This document shows positions 1 to 8,530 of a DNA stretch of 49,029 nt, piece by piece. Location: positions 1-49,029 of the forward strand of contig JAFMDF010000030.1 of the NCBI GenBank assembly GCA_017857395.1. Reading direction: 5' to 3'. Source of the DNA: Bacteroidota bacterium (lineage in GTDB: Bacteria; Bacteroidota; Bacteroidia; Chitinophagales; Saprospiraceae). Position numbers and translations under genes: made by a program. Position 1 is the first letter of the stretch, and each line of letters begins with the position of its first letter. A model generated the notes under the pieces. It was not told the origin of the DNA, did not search any database, and saw only the letters and a program-made list of their open reading frames with translations.

Positions 1-106
1 TTGCGAGTTTAAATAGAAGTAATTTGCATTTAAATACGATTTTTAAGCGGTATTAATTGAAATATTAATTATTATTCTATTCAACCCGTAACTCGCAACT
101 CGCAAC
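1..106. repeat. Inverted/tandem GCAACTC repeat
   Basis: TTGCGAGTT at 1-9 is matched in inverted orientation by two tandem copies of AACTCGCAA at 90-98 and 97-105. The same heptamer repeat recurs at 14222-14254 before lipA. The stretch up to the first gene at 259 shows no coding signal. The upstream gene, if any, lies outside the window. Confidence 0.55.
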
Positions 107-258
107 AATAACCTATTATTAAATTTATACCCTTCCCTTAAAAGTATCGCTTATGATAGGTGTAAGTACTTACATTTCACATATAAACGAAACATTTATT
201 GATTGTCAAGTATTTCATTTTTGAGAAAGAAGCCTTATTTTGCTAAAAAATAACTTCA

Positions 259-1068
259 ATGAACCAAGCAGACCTTGACGTATTCAGAGATAATATACGT
301 CTAAAAAAAGCCTTTCTTAAACTCAATTTGGACATCGTTCCAGTCATGGAATTCATGCCCTATCATTTGGATATTGAAAACCGTCGATTAGCAGCCTTAC
401 TTGCTTTTGTAGAAAAATACCAAGAATGTCAGAGTAGAAAAATCATGGAATTGATAGGTAAGCCTTTTCCACCTATTTTTCCAGGTATCTCTCCCGAAAG
501 TGATTGGCATCGCTTTAAATTATGGTTAGATGGAGCGCCTGTAAGAGAAAAATTAAGGACTTTATTACCTGAAAATTTTCAGCCTATTCCACCTAATCAA
601 GTAACAGATGCAAATGCAGAAAAAGCATTGGGTGTCCTCAATGAGGCTTTAGAAGAAATTGGCTATGGTTTTGATTTATGGAGAGGCATTCCTCCCAAAG
701 TGATGTATCAATATTTATGGGATAGCTTAGAAGAAGTCTTTGAATTAGATGAGGAAGGTGGTTGGGTATTGGATGGTTGTAATGGCTATTGCCCCGATTG
801 TTTTCAGCGACCTTGGTGCGAAACGGGTACGACTAGTCATTGGCCAGAAGATGAGAAAGCAGGTAAAATGAATCTACCAGACATATTAAGCCCTTACGTT
901 TCTGCTAGTCCCAATTCTTTAGATATTCTTAGAAGGTATAAAGAAGAAGATTTTGAGGATATGGGTGACCGTGACCAAGATTCGGGGTATGTACCTGACC
1001 CACTTAATCGAGGTTTGTATGAACGGCAAAATTATAATTGGGAAGATGAGGGGGATTTGCCTTTTTAG
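259..1068 (+). CDS. Hypothetical acidic protein with four-Cys cluster
   Basis: I do not recognise this 269-residue protein. It has no signal peptide or membrane segment, so it is probably cytoplasmic. Its centre carries a compact cluster C174-X3-C178-X2-C181-X5-C187 that looks like a metal (zinc or iron) or structural site, and its C-terminal 80 residues are strongly acidic and rich in Asp/Glu, Tyr and Pro. It resembles the protein at 8712-9383: both have a 'WxxG...LP(P)EN...' stretch, an 'ALEE' helix followed about 40 residues later by a Cys cluster, then an acidic, Tyr/Asp-rich tail. The ATG is preceded by AT-rich DNA without a Shine-Dalgarno sequence. The gene stands alone and is convergent with the next one. 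Function unknown. Confidence 0.75.
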   Translation: MNQADLDVFRDNIRLKKAFLKLNLDIVPVMEFMPYHLDIENRRLAALLAFVEKYQECQSRKIMELIGKPFPPIFPGISPESDWHRFKLWLDGAPVREKLRTLLPENFQPIPPNQVTDANAEKALGVLNEALEEIGYGFDLWRGIPPKVMYQYLWDSLEEVFELDEEGGWVLDGCNGYCPDCFQRPWCETGTTSHWPEDEKAGKMNLPDILSPYVSASPNSLDILRRYKEEDFEDMGDRDQDSGYVPDPLNRGLYERQNYNWEDEGDLPF

Positions 1069-1101
1069 GTTTATCCGTGGAGAAATCTAGGTAGAATTAA
1101 G

Positions 1102-1140
1102 ACATTTTTCCAAGTATAAAATAGATATCTGGAAAAATGT
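1102..1140. terminator. Candidate bidirectional terminator hairpin
   Basis: ACATTTTTCCA at 1102-1112 pairs perfectly with TGGAAAAATGT at 1130-1140 (11 bp, 17-nt loop). It lies between convergent genes ending at 1068 and 1342, so it could end transcription from both sides. There is no long T tract after the stem apart from the T/A content of the stem itself. Confidence 0.4.
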
Positions 1141-1341
1141 GATAAAAAAGAGGACATTTTTACAGCTATCAGTAGTCTGAATGATTTGTTTTTATGATTT
1201 TGTACTTATATTATCGGCAATTAAGTTTAATTCAGATTGCCAATTAAGTCCAGCTGATATTGTTTTGATTTTTATTTTTTCAAAATTGCCGCTACTTTCT
1301 GACCTACTTTGACTAAATTTTTCCTTTGAATAATCACCTGC

Positions 1342-2355
1342 TTAATCCAATAAATCTTCCACAAAAGTCTTATCAAATTTCATCTCCTCCGCCACTTGTA
1401 GGATATACTTTTTCTCCAAACCATCTACTGAACCACTACGTTTAGCCATAATCGCCATTTCCATAATTAGCGCTTCATCTTCCTCATATTCTTTTAGTAA
1501 ATCATAATCTAATTGGAAATTAGACCCTGTTCGTAGGGACTCTTCTAATAAATGATTCTTTTGTGATTTTGGAAGCTCTGCATTTTGGATAATCGGTCCA
1601 ATAAAAGCAATTTGCGCTTCATTAATTTCATTATTGCATTCAATTAAATTGGCTAGCCCTTTGATTTTCTGTACTTGTAAGGCGGCGGTAATTGCTGGTG
1701 TTTCTTCTGGTTTATAATGTTCAATATAAAGTGCGTTTTTATCAAAAAAGGATTTAGAAGTAGTGGCAATTTTATTGGTCGTCGATTTTGCCCATATGCC
1801 CATAATTATTGGTCCGCCTACAGGAATAAACTGAGCAATAGATTTTTTCATGGTTCTTTCAATAATGCCTTTACCTAAGGTCTGTACTTTTCCTTGTAAG
1901 ACGGCTACGGGAGAATCTAGTAAATCCTGTGCACTATCTTGTAGGGTCATTAATTTGGTGTTTCCTCCAAAAGCTGCAATGGGAATATCTAATAATAAGT
2001 CCTTGTTTAAAAAATCCTCTTTGTCATTGGCGCAGCTCAAATCGTATATCATGCCAAATTGATTCTTAAAATTTAACAATAATTCAGGAACTGCTCCTAA
2101 AATCCCTAATGGGCCTGGCACAATAGAAGAAGCAGCTGCTAATAGCATATTTTGCTCGGCATAACCATTTACTATTTTTTCAATATCGGCAGTACTATAT
2201 TGACTATTACCTTTGTCTGCCATACAAGCTTGAAAAGCACTTTCCATTGAACTGAACAAACCATCATTTAATTGATGCTGCAAAGCAGATAAATCTATTA
2301 AATCCTTTTTAGGACTTACAAAACGGGTGAGGTCTTTAATTTTTGAGAAGAACAT
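1342..2355 (-). CDS. EcsC-like / TerB-like domain protein
   Basis: 337 residues, no signal peptide. Residues ~70-200 contain Gly/Pro/Ala-rich hydrophobic stretches ('SIVPGPLGILGAVPELL', 'IAQFIPVGGPIIMGIWA') typical of EcsC-like membrane-associated proteins. The last ~95 residues are all-helical and acidic ('ALIMEMAIMAKRSGSVDGLEKKY') and look like a TerB/DjlA-type helical domain, in which acidic residues may bind metal. The role is probably at the membrane surface, possibly in stress response, but substrate and partners are not visible. It is transcribed away from the small membrane protein gene at 2450-2830, with about 95 bp between them. The start codon is ATG and there is no alternative nearby. 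Domain calls are by eye and moderately sure at best. Confidence 0.55.
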   Translation of the reverse strand: MFFSKIKDLTRFVSPKKDLIDLSALQHQLNDGLFSSMESAFQACMADKGNSQYSTADIEKIVNGYAEQNMLLAAASSIVPGPLGILGAVPELLLNFKNQFGMIYDLSCANDKEDFLNKDLLLDIPIAAFGGNTKLMTLQDSAQDLLDSPVAVLQGKVQTLGKGIIERTMKKSIAQFIPVGGPIIMGIWAKSTTNKIATTSKSFFDKNALYIEHYKPEETPAITAALQVQKIKGLANLIECNNEINEAQIAFIGPIIQNAELPKSQKNHLLEESLRTGSNFQLDYDLLKEYEEDEALIMEMAIMAKRSGSVDGLEKKYILQVAEEMKFDKTFVEDLLD

Positions 2356-2449
2356 AGAACATCATTTTTTTTTTAAAAAATAACTTTCTTGTAGGTATGT
2401 TTTCTTTTTAGACTATGCAAAGTGAATAAAGACACAGTTAGCCAATGTC

Positions 2450-2830
2450 TTAAGTTACTTTAAATTTCCCACTTGCTCCAATTAAATTCAATATCAAACC
2501 AAAAACATTAATCCCTGGACCAATAATCATTGCTGCGGTACAACAATATAATTCTGGCGATTCTTGCATTAGCCCAATATGCTTCACCACACCACCATAG
2601 CCCATCAAGACAACTGCTGCTACCATTAAAACTCTATAAAGAGTTACCTTTTTGAGAAAGCCTGGAATTAAGAAAGTCGCATAAAGCGTCATAAATATGG
2701 CGGCGGGAATTGGTGCATTCGGTGTCCATTGTTGGTGTCCGTTGGAAACGCTATAAAGGCTTCCTGCATTGAAGAGCATGCCTAGGGCATAATAGCCTAA
2801 TTGGAGGCGGAGTAAGTTTTTTAGTGTCAT
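2450..2830 (-). CDS. Small four-helix membrane protein
   Basis: 126 residues with four hydrophobic segments (about 7-28, 41-60, 66-84 and 97-118) joined by short loops, so an integral inner-membrane protein. A Cys-Cys pair sits at the start of the last helix. Length and topology resemble DoxX-like or other small Bacteroidota membrane proteins, but I see no diagnostic motif and make no functional call. It is divergent from the lipoprotein gene at 3081, and the 250-bp gap between them presumably holds both promoters. Confidence 0.6.
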   Translation of the reverse strand: MTLKNLLRLQLGYYALGMLFNAGSLYSVSNGHQQWTPNAPIPAAIFMTLYATFLIPGFLKKVTLYRVLMVAAVVLMGYGGVVKHIGLMQESPELYCCTAAMIIGPGINVFGLILNLIGASGKFKVT

Positions 2831-3080
2831 TTTGTTTTGTTATAAGATGTAGTTGGTAATTTCCCTAAATAAATCAACTAAGTGATGCCGACCTGAAGGT
2901 CAGGGACGGGAAAGCCTGAAGACCTTTACTACCAGTTTTATATGGCTAAAGTAATTAAAAATTAACCATCGTCTTAACTTAACGACGAAATCCCTCAACT
3001 CAACGATAAAAATTGGGTAGCTCCTTCAATTGATAGATATTTGAATCATCAATTAATCAATCCATCAAAATACCCAAATC

Positions 3081-3950
3081 ATGAGAAAGACCACTTTGTT
3101 TTTTACCACTTTTGTTTTCTTTTTAGTATCTAGCTGTATTCCCTCTTTGCATTCGATTGTAAATGATGAAAATCGGATGACAGATGACCGTCTGATAGGG
3201 GATTGGAAGATGGAGGAAGATATATTTGATGATGCAACAATAAATTTTGAATTCTCTGTTGAATCAGTTGATGAAGAAGATAGACAAGAAGGTATTAAAA
3301 TGATGAAAGAATTAGAAAAAGAAATGAAACAGATGAAATTTGGTAGTAAAAAAAAATATTCTAGTTGGAAATTTGAAAGAGCAGCGATTATTACTGCCAA
3401 AGAAGATACAACTAAATCAACTGTTAATAAGAAAGTTACAACAGATGCAACAGCAACATTTCATGGTGGAGCACCTTCAATGGTGCCCGAAAATTGGACA
3501 ATTATAGAAAAAAAGGAGTTGCCATTTTATGTGTTAACTTATAAAAAATCAGATGATACTAAACAATATATGAAAGCAGAATTGACAAAAATAAAAGGAG
3601 AATTATATATAGATTTCTATCCTTATAGAGAACCAGATGAAAGTAGATTTGGTATTAATTCTATCAATGCACACACTTTTGCTAAAGTAGAAATCAAAGA
3701 AGGAAAGTTATTGCTCCATTCTTTTAATTTAACAGAGATTGAAGGGTTATTAAAAACCAAAAAGATTAGATTAAAACATGAAACTATAACCAATGCAACT
3801 ATAGAAGACGGTAAAATTATCTATGATGATTATATGGTATTAACTGCTTCCACCGAAGAATTGCGAGCTTTTATTGCCAAATATAGTGATAACGAAGATT
3901 TATTCGATGAAGCAGAAGAATTAACCGCTAATAATGAAAAAAATCCTTAA
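3081..3950 (+). CDS. Hypothetical lipoprotein upstream of LytS kinase
   Basis: 289 residues. The N-terminus is a lipoprotein signal ending in VSSC with the lipidated Cys at position 19. The mature part is Lys/Glu-rich, with an early 'RLIGDWKMEED' segment and mixed alpha/beta content. No catalytic motif is visible. Its 3' end overlaps the start of the histidine kinase gene by 17 bp, so the two are co-transcribed and probably translationally coupled. It could be the envelope sensor or an accessory factor for that kinase (inference from overlap only). The shorter reading frame on the opposite strand (3065-3400) is a shadow. Confidence 0.65.
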   Translation: MRKTTLFFTTFVFFLVSSCIPSLHSIVNDENRMTDDRLIGDWKMEEDIFDDATINFEFSVESVDEEDRQEGIKMMKELEKEMKQMKFGSKKKYSSWKFERAAIITAKEDTTKSTVNKKVTTDATATFHGGAPSMVPENWTIIEKKELPFYVLTYKKSDDTKQYMKAELTKIKGELYIDFYPYREPDESRFGINSINAHTFAKVEIKEGKLLLHSFNLTEIEGLLKTKKIRLKHETITNATIEDGKIIYDDYMVLTASTEELRAFIAKYSDNEDLFDEAEELTANNEKNP

Positions 3951-4938
3951 CCATACCTTCTTTCAACAACTCCTCTTTTGGAGTCTTTCTTTCTTTATCC
4001 TACATCGCCTTTTCACTAGAGAAGGCGATAATGGCTTAACGGATATTTATTTCACGATTCTATTTCATTTGCCTTTATTATTAATAGTCTATGGCAATTA
4101 TTACTTAGTCCGTCAATTTTTTATAAAAACGAGAAAACTTGGTTTTTATTTATTGGGAATCATCTTTTTAATAGGACTTGCGGTAAGTTTTCATTATCTA
4201 ACTTTTAATATTTTAGCAGATTGGATTTTCCCAGGTTATTATTTTGTGTCTTTTTATGAAATTAGGGTAATAGCAGAATTTGTCATGAGTTATGCGATTA
4301 TTTCTACTTTACTTTTTTTATCTAAAAATTGGTTTGCATTAAAAGAAAAGCAATTAGCTTTAGAAAAGGAAAACCACCAGGTCAAATTAGCTTCCTTAAA
4401 AGCACAGATAAATCCACATTTTTTATTCAATAGTTTGAATAATATTTATGGCATTACGGCTAAGGAGAATAAAGCAAGTCGGGCTTATATCTTAAAATTA
4501 TCGGCTGCTTTTCGATATATGATTTATGATACTTCGGAGGAATTAGTGCCGTTAGAAAAGGAGATTATTTATATAGAAAATTATATGGCTTTAGAGAAAT
4601 TGAGAATGGATGAAAACGCAGCCGTTTCCTTTCAAAGTGATGGCGACTTTTCGGGGTATTTAATTGCGCCGCTTATTTTATTGCCCTTAGTTGAAAATTG
4701 TTTTAAGCATTGTGATAAAAATGAACCAAAAATTGACGTTCAAATTAGCTTTAAGAAATCTGTATTAACTATTCAAACGAATAATAATCAAGTAAAAGAA
4801 GCAAGCGAAATAGCAGGCGGATTAGGTATTCAAAATTTGAAAAATAGATTAGAATTGATTTATCCCAAGAAGTATCAATTTAATCAAAAAATAGTCGAAG
4901 GGTTTTATAAAAGTAGTTTAGAAATTCGACTTGATTAG
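3934..4938 (+). CDS. LytS/YehU-type sensor histidine kinase
   Basis: 334 residues. Four hydrophobic segments fill residues ~8-130, so the sensor part is embedded in the inner membrane without a large external domain. A short coiled coil (~132-155) follows. The His_kinase domain begins with QINPHFLFNSLNN, making His162 the phosphoacceptor. The N box is 'LLPLVENCFKH' and the ATP-lid glycine motif is 'GGLGIQNLKNRL'. This is the family that pairs with LytTR regulators, and such a gene follows 120 bp downstream. The start overlaps the upstream lipoprotein gene by 17 bp. The input signal is unknown. Confidence 0.92.
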   Translation: MKKILNHTFFQQLLFWSLSFFILHRLFTREGDNGLTDIYFTILFHLPLLLIVYGNYYLVRQFFIKTRKLGFYLLGIIFLIGLAVSFHYLTFNILADWIFPGYYFVSFYEIRVIAEFVMSYAIISTLLFLSKNWFALKEKQLALEKENHQVKLASLKAQINPHFLFNSLNNIYGITAKENKASRAYILKLSAAFRYMIYDTSEELVPLEKEIIYIENYMALEKLRMDENAAVSFQSDGDFSGYLIAPLILLPLVENCFKHCDKNEPKIDVQISFKKSVLTIQTNNNQVKEASEIAGGLGIQNLKNRLELIYPKKYQFNQKIVEGFYKSSLEIRLD

Positions 4939-5058
4939 TAGGTCGTATAAGTTAACCAAGTACAACTGATATGCTAAATCTAACAGATCTAGTAAATCGG
5001 ATTTCTGCGGTCAATCTGATTCAGCAATAACCTAATTTACAATTCAAAACCAACAAAA

Positions 5059-5739
5059 ATGACCTATAAATGCCTAATTGTCGATGATGAACCGATTGCC
5101 CGAAAAATTTTGGCAGAATACTTAGCAGAATTAAGTGATATAGTAATTATTGGGCAATTAAAAAATGCCATTGAAGCAATTAATTTTTTAGCTAATCAGG
5201 AGGTCGATATATTATTCTTGGACATCAACATGCCCAAATTATCAGGTGTACAGTTTTTAAAAAATATCAAAAATCCACCTTTGGTTATTTTTACAACGGC
5301 TTATTCCGAATATGCGGTAGCCGCATTTGAATTAGAAGCTTTTGATTACTTGGTCAAGCCGATTGCTTTTGACCGTTTTTTAAAAGCAGTTAATAATGCT
5401 AAAAAAAGATTGAGCGAAAAAAATACTGGTCGAGAACAATCGAAATTATTCACTATCAAAGAAAACAAACGAATTTATAAAGTGAATTTCGAAGAGGTAT
5501 TCTTGCTTCAAGCTTACGGGGATTATGTACGAATTTACACGAAAGAAAAAAAGTATGTGACTAAAAATAAATTGAATCTAGTCAAATCAACACTACCCAA
5601 TTATTTTATGCAAGTACATCGTTCTTATATTATCAACTTGAATCACTTAAAATACGTAGAGGGAAACATGGTGCAAGTAGAGACAGAAAGTGTGCCTGTT
5701 TCCCTTAGTTTTAAAGAGGAATTAATGAAACGCCTTTAA
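5059..5739 (+). CDS. LytTR-family response regulator
   Basis: 226 residues. The receiver domain (1-115) has the acidic pair 'VDDE' near the N-terminus, phosphoacceptor Asp55 in 'LFLDINMP', a Thr at 'FTTAYSEYA' and Lys in 'LVKPIAF'. The LytTR DNA-binding domain (about 130-226) is recognisable from 'VFLLQAYGDYVRIYT' and 'QVHRSYIINLNHL'. It is the natural partner of the LytS-type kinase just upstream. LytTR proteins bind paired direct repeats near promoters; the downstream protease gene, 100 bp away on the same strand, has its own well-formed promoter with a palindrome and could be a target, though that is only inference. Confidence 0.95.
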   Translation: MTYKCLIVDDEPIARKILAEYLAELSDIVIIGQLKNAIEAINFLANQEVDILFLDINMPKLSGVQFLKNIKNPPLVIFTTAYSEYAVAAFELEAFDYLVKPIAFDRFLKAVNNAKKRLSEKNTGREQSKLFTIKENKRIYKVNFEEVFLLQAYGDYVRIYTKEKKYVTKNKLNLVKSTLPNYFMQVHRSYIINLNHLKYVEGNMVQVETESVPVSLSFKEELMKRL

Positions 5740-5788
5740 TTTCTGTATAAATAGTCCACTAAAAAATAAGTTAAGATCTAAGCTAATC

Positions 5789-5819
5789 TTGCTCTAATGT
5801 TAATTTAACATTAACTTTG
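5789..5819 (+). promoter_or_regulatory. Promoter with palindromic spacer for the aspartyl protease gene
   Basis: TTG at 5789-5791 and TAACTTTG at 5812-5819 are separated by 20 bp, which matches the Bacteroidota -33/-7 promoter consensus. A perfect 17-bp palindrome, AATGTTAATTTAACATT (5796-5812), fills the spacer and touches the -7 box, so it is a likely operator. Transcription would start near 5825, about 17 nt before the ATG at 5842. Confidence 0.6.
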
Positions 5820-5841
5820 AGTAAATTAAAAGTGAAGCAAG

Positions 5842-6756
5842 ATGAAGAGACTTATTATATTATGCTTATTTATATCGCAAATCGCAACAGCTCAGAACTT
5901 TGTATCTTTCCTAGATATAGCTACTTCCTGGGGTAAAACCACAGAAATAAACCTTGTTCCTGCCAGTACCACTATATCTTTTACAATGCTAGAAGGAATG
6001 ATGGTCGTTGAAGCAACGGTCAATCAACAAAAAGGTAATTTTATTATTGACACAGGCGCTCCTACCCTAGTATTAAATCAACAACCTACGGTTAATACCC
6101 AATTAACGGGTAGAGGAATCAGTGAAGGATTGATAGCGGATGAAGTGGTTGTACAAGAATTCCACTGGTCAGGTATTCGCAAAAAAAATGTAGCTGCCTT
6201 TAAAGTAGATATTAGTCATTTAGAAAAAATTTCTGGTCAAAATCTAGCTGGAATTATTGGCTATGATATTTTAAAAGAAGTCGAATTATTAGTAGATTAT
6301 CATACACAGACTGTACAATTAAGCCCAGTTAAGGCGCCTAAAACAAAAGAACCTTTAGCAATCATCCCTTTTACAATGCAAGCACATTTACCAGTTATCA
6401 AAGTAAAAATTGGTAAAAAGAAATTTCGACTGGCTTTAGATACTGCATCAGAAAGTAATATTCTCGATAAAAAGATACTCCGCAAACTTGATAAAACGCT
6501 CCTTTCTAACCATAAAATTGGAGAAATCCAAGGCGTTGACCAACAAATCAAAGAAGTGCAAGTAGCAACCATTCACCAAACAGCTATTAGAGAACTATCT
6601 TTTGATAATATGGCTTATCTATTTACAGACTTAAGTCATTTGAAATCGGATAGTGGTTTGTATATTGATGGGCTGCTAGGTTATCCATTTTTCAAACAAG
6701 GTAAGTTGTCTATCAATTATCAAGAAAAGAAGATTTATGTTTGGGAAATGGATTAG
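5842..6756 (+). CDS. Exported retropepsin-like aspartyl protease
   Basis: 304 residues with an N-terminal signal peptide (1-17, cleavage after 'IATA'). Two aspartyl-protease-like halves are visible. The first has the active-site-like triplet D70-T-G in 'FIIDTGAPTLVL', followed by 'LAGIIGYDIL'. The second has D200-T-A in 'LALDTASESNIL', followed by 'IDGLLGYPFF'. This duplicated arrangement is usual for Bacteroidota single-chain retropepsin-like proteases, though the second triplet is DTA rather than DTG, as in some active single-chain enzymes. It probably acts in the periplasm. The substrate is unknown. It follows the LytTR regulator by 100 bp but has its own promoter. Confidence 0.85.
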   Translation: MKRLIILCLFISQIATAQNFVSFLDIATSWGKTTEINLVPASTTISFTMLEGMMVVEATVNQQKGNFIIDTGAPTLVLNQQPTVNTQLTGRGISEGLIADEVVVQEFHWSGIRKKNVAAFKVDISHLEKISGQNLAGIIGYDILKEVELLVDYHTQTVQLSPVKAPKTKEPLAIIPFTMQAHLPVIKVKIGKKKFRLALDTASESNILDKKILRKLDKTLLSNHKIGEIQGVDQQIKEVQVATIHQTAIRELSFDNMAYLFTDLSHLKSDSGLYIDGLLGYPFFKQGKLSINYQEKKIYVWEMD

Positions 6757-6923
6757 GAAAAATTGGAAATGAATTGAATGCTAGTTGACACTTGAGGAGG
6801 TCTTTATTTTTCTTAAATCTTAAGCTATGCTTCCTACTATCTTTTAACAATATGACGATCCCGGTTGAAAATAAGGGACAAGTTGTGGTAATCAAAAATT
6901 ATCAACTTCAATAGAAATACAAG

Positions 6924-7409
6924 TTATTCTCCGTATAGCCCTTGTTTATCCAAAAATTTCAGCACTTTCTTTTTAATAGCATCTCTTTCCTCTTCTAAGG
7001 ATAAGTCTTTTTTTATTTTAATGGATTGGCGCTTTATTTTTTTGTTTTTAATAGCAAAATCATCAGATACATCTCCTATTAGTAAAAGATAATCCGCTTC
7101 CATTTTAGCAGCATCTGCTAAAGAAATTAATTTCTCTTTAGAAGGAATCATATCTTCCTCCAATATTTTAGCTACCTTTTTATTTACTGCTAATTTATTC
7201 AACGCAGTCGTCTTAATTTTCAATTTCTGCGCTGAGTAAAACCGTAAATATCCTTCCGCAAATAGGCTATAATGACCTACTTCTCCTATCACTAAAACTT
7301 TAATTTTTTCATCCATTTTGGCAACAGTCGTTTCCGCTTTTTGAAAAATATTTTTTGCTTGATTTAATTGAATGCTCAAATTAGAATAATCCTTGGACAA
7401 ATTACTCAT
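6924..7409 (-). CDS. Cysteine-free protein resembling LMW phosphatase/ArsC fold
   Basis: 161 residues, cytoplasmic. After a helical N-terminal extension (~35 residues), 'KVLVIGEVGHYSLFAEGYLR' aligns with the P-loop and first helix of the low-molecular-weight phosphatase/thioredoxin-coupled arsenate reductase fold (family pattern VLFVCxxNxxRSxxAExxLR). The rest also follows that fold: 'LSLADAAKMEADYLLLIGD' for the later strand and 'LEEERDAIKKKVLKFL' for the last helix. However, the catalytic Cys and P-loop Arg are missing; indeed the protein has no cysteine at all. If the fold call is right, this is a catalytically dead member that may bind a ligand or partner. It has its own promoter with a palindrome upstream. 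Confidence 0.5.
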   Translation of the reverse strand: MSNLSKDYSNLSIQLNQAKNIFQKAETTVAKMDEKIKVLVIGEVGHYSLFAEGYLRFYSAQKLKIKTTALNKLAVNKKVAKILEEDMIPSKEKLISLADAAKMEADYLLLIGDVSDDFAIKNKKIKRQSIKIKKDLSLEEERDAIKKKVLKFLDKQGLYGE

Positions 7410-7470
7410 TTTAAAAATTTCGTACTACAAGTTAACGAATAATAAACCTTTAGTTTACATTAATTTAACA

Positions 7471-7503
7471 CAAAAGTATTGAATATAAAACTAGTATACT
7501 AGT
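7471..7503 (-). promoter_or_regulatory. Promoter and palindromic operator candidate for the 7409 minus-strand gene
   Basis: Read on the minus strand, TACTTTTG (7478-7471) is a good -7 box. A perfect 14-bp palindrome, ACTAGTATACTAGT (7490-7503), lies 12 bp upstream of it, where the -33 region should be, so a bound protein could block or recruit polymerase. The 5' untranslated region would be about 55 nt. Confidence 0.45.
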
Positions 7504-7936
7504 CTTTCCATATTAAACTTTATGAGCGACTCGATTTATCAATTTCTAGCAATTAAGTCGCAGCATACATTCATAAATAATATATCAAATTGACAACCAA
7601 TGCTCACAGAAAGGAAAGGATAATCAGAAAATTATACGCACTACGTACGAGTGTGGCTTTAATCTGATTTATAAAAAGTGCTAAAAACAGTTTTCTCAAA
7701 ATCTTAGTTATTGTAAAATGGCCAATCAAGGTTATTTTTTGGAATAAAAATATATTTTTAAAATAATTAAATAAAAAAAGATATATTTATTGTTTTTTTT
7801 TATTGACAAAACACACAAAAAAAATAATTATAACTAACTGTTCATCAATCACTTAAAATCATATCACAAAAAATAAACATTATTTAAATATTGAAAAATA
7901 AAGTAATTTGTAATTTTTTAAACCTTTAATCGTCCA

Positions 7937-7944
7937 TATCTTTG
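7937..7944 (+). promoter_or_regulatory. -7 promoter box in front of the ATCCCA/hairpin array
   Basis: TATCTTTG matches the Bacteroidota TAnnTTTG -7 consensus exactly, giving a predicted start near 7950. No ideally spaced -33 TTG is seen; TTTG occurs about 26 bp upstream, further than usual. No protein gene follows for 760 bp, so a non-coding transcript is the simplest reading. Confidence 0.4.
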
Positions 7945-8182
7945 TAGTGTAATTAATCGGAAAACGTTTCGATGTTTACAATCCCACAAAAAAGAACAAC
8001 AGTGATAATTCCATGAACAAATAGTAGGGACTTGAACAATCCCATAACAAATTATCCCAAAAGAAAGCCGAGATTTAAATCCCACATTAAAATCAACGTT
8101 TTCTACTAATAACAACATCGGAGGTTGGCGAATTCATGAACATTTATCCCAACACAACAACCGCCTCCGACCATGAACATAT

Positions 8183-8530
8183 CTTGACATTATTTTTAAG
8201 ACGCAAACAACAGTCCATAATCCCATGAATGAAGAGACCGAGTCAAATCACGACTCGGTCTCTTCAAAAAAGCTTGAACATTTGACATTCCAGAACAATA
8301 AGAACAAAATATCCTAACAAGAACACATTATTTTTTAGAACAAACACCGTTTTTTATAATCCTATGAATGAAATGCCCGATCAAGTGTCGGGCTTCTTTA
8401 AGAACTAATCAAGGCCTGATTATATATCAAAACACTCCTTTCTATTTACAATTAGCACAACAAACAAACACATTATTTTTTGAACAAACACACATCCCAT
8501 GAACCGGTCATTCGCACCGGTTTTCTTTTT
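8183..8530 (+). repeat. Three tandem units, each ending in a hairpin with a 7-nt loop
   Basis: Three diverged units have matching landmarks. Each begins with ACATTATTTTT (8188, 8325, 8470), followed by a CAAAC-containing segment, then an AATCCCATGAA-like block with its ATG at 8225, 8364 and 8499 (spacing 139 and 135). Each then has a hairpin: stems 8230-8244/8252-8266 (15 bp), 8375-8380/8388-8393 (6 bp) and 8502-8508/8516-8522 (7 bp). All three loops are exactly 7 nt, and the stem sequences differ completely while staying self-complementary, which is the mark of a conserved RNA structure. Units two and three end in T-rich tracts like intrinsic terminators. Confidence 0.65.

Noticed and set aside
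3065-3400. Minus-strand frame encoding a Ser/Ile/Phe-rich 111-residue protein
   Set aside because: It is the complement of the lipoprotein gene at 3081-3950, has low-complexity composition and no independent start context.
7918-8118. 66-residue minus-strand frame in the hairpin region
   Set aside because: Composition is not protein-like, and it lies over repeated ATCCCA motifs and the promoter box on the other strand.
8225-8400. Short peptides starting at the ATGs of the hairpin units
   Set aside because: The frames cross the hairpins and show no shared peptide sequence; structure, not coding, is conserved. Leader-peptide function is not excluded.
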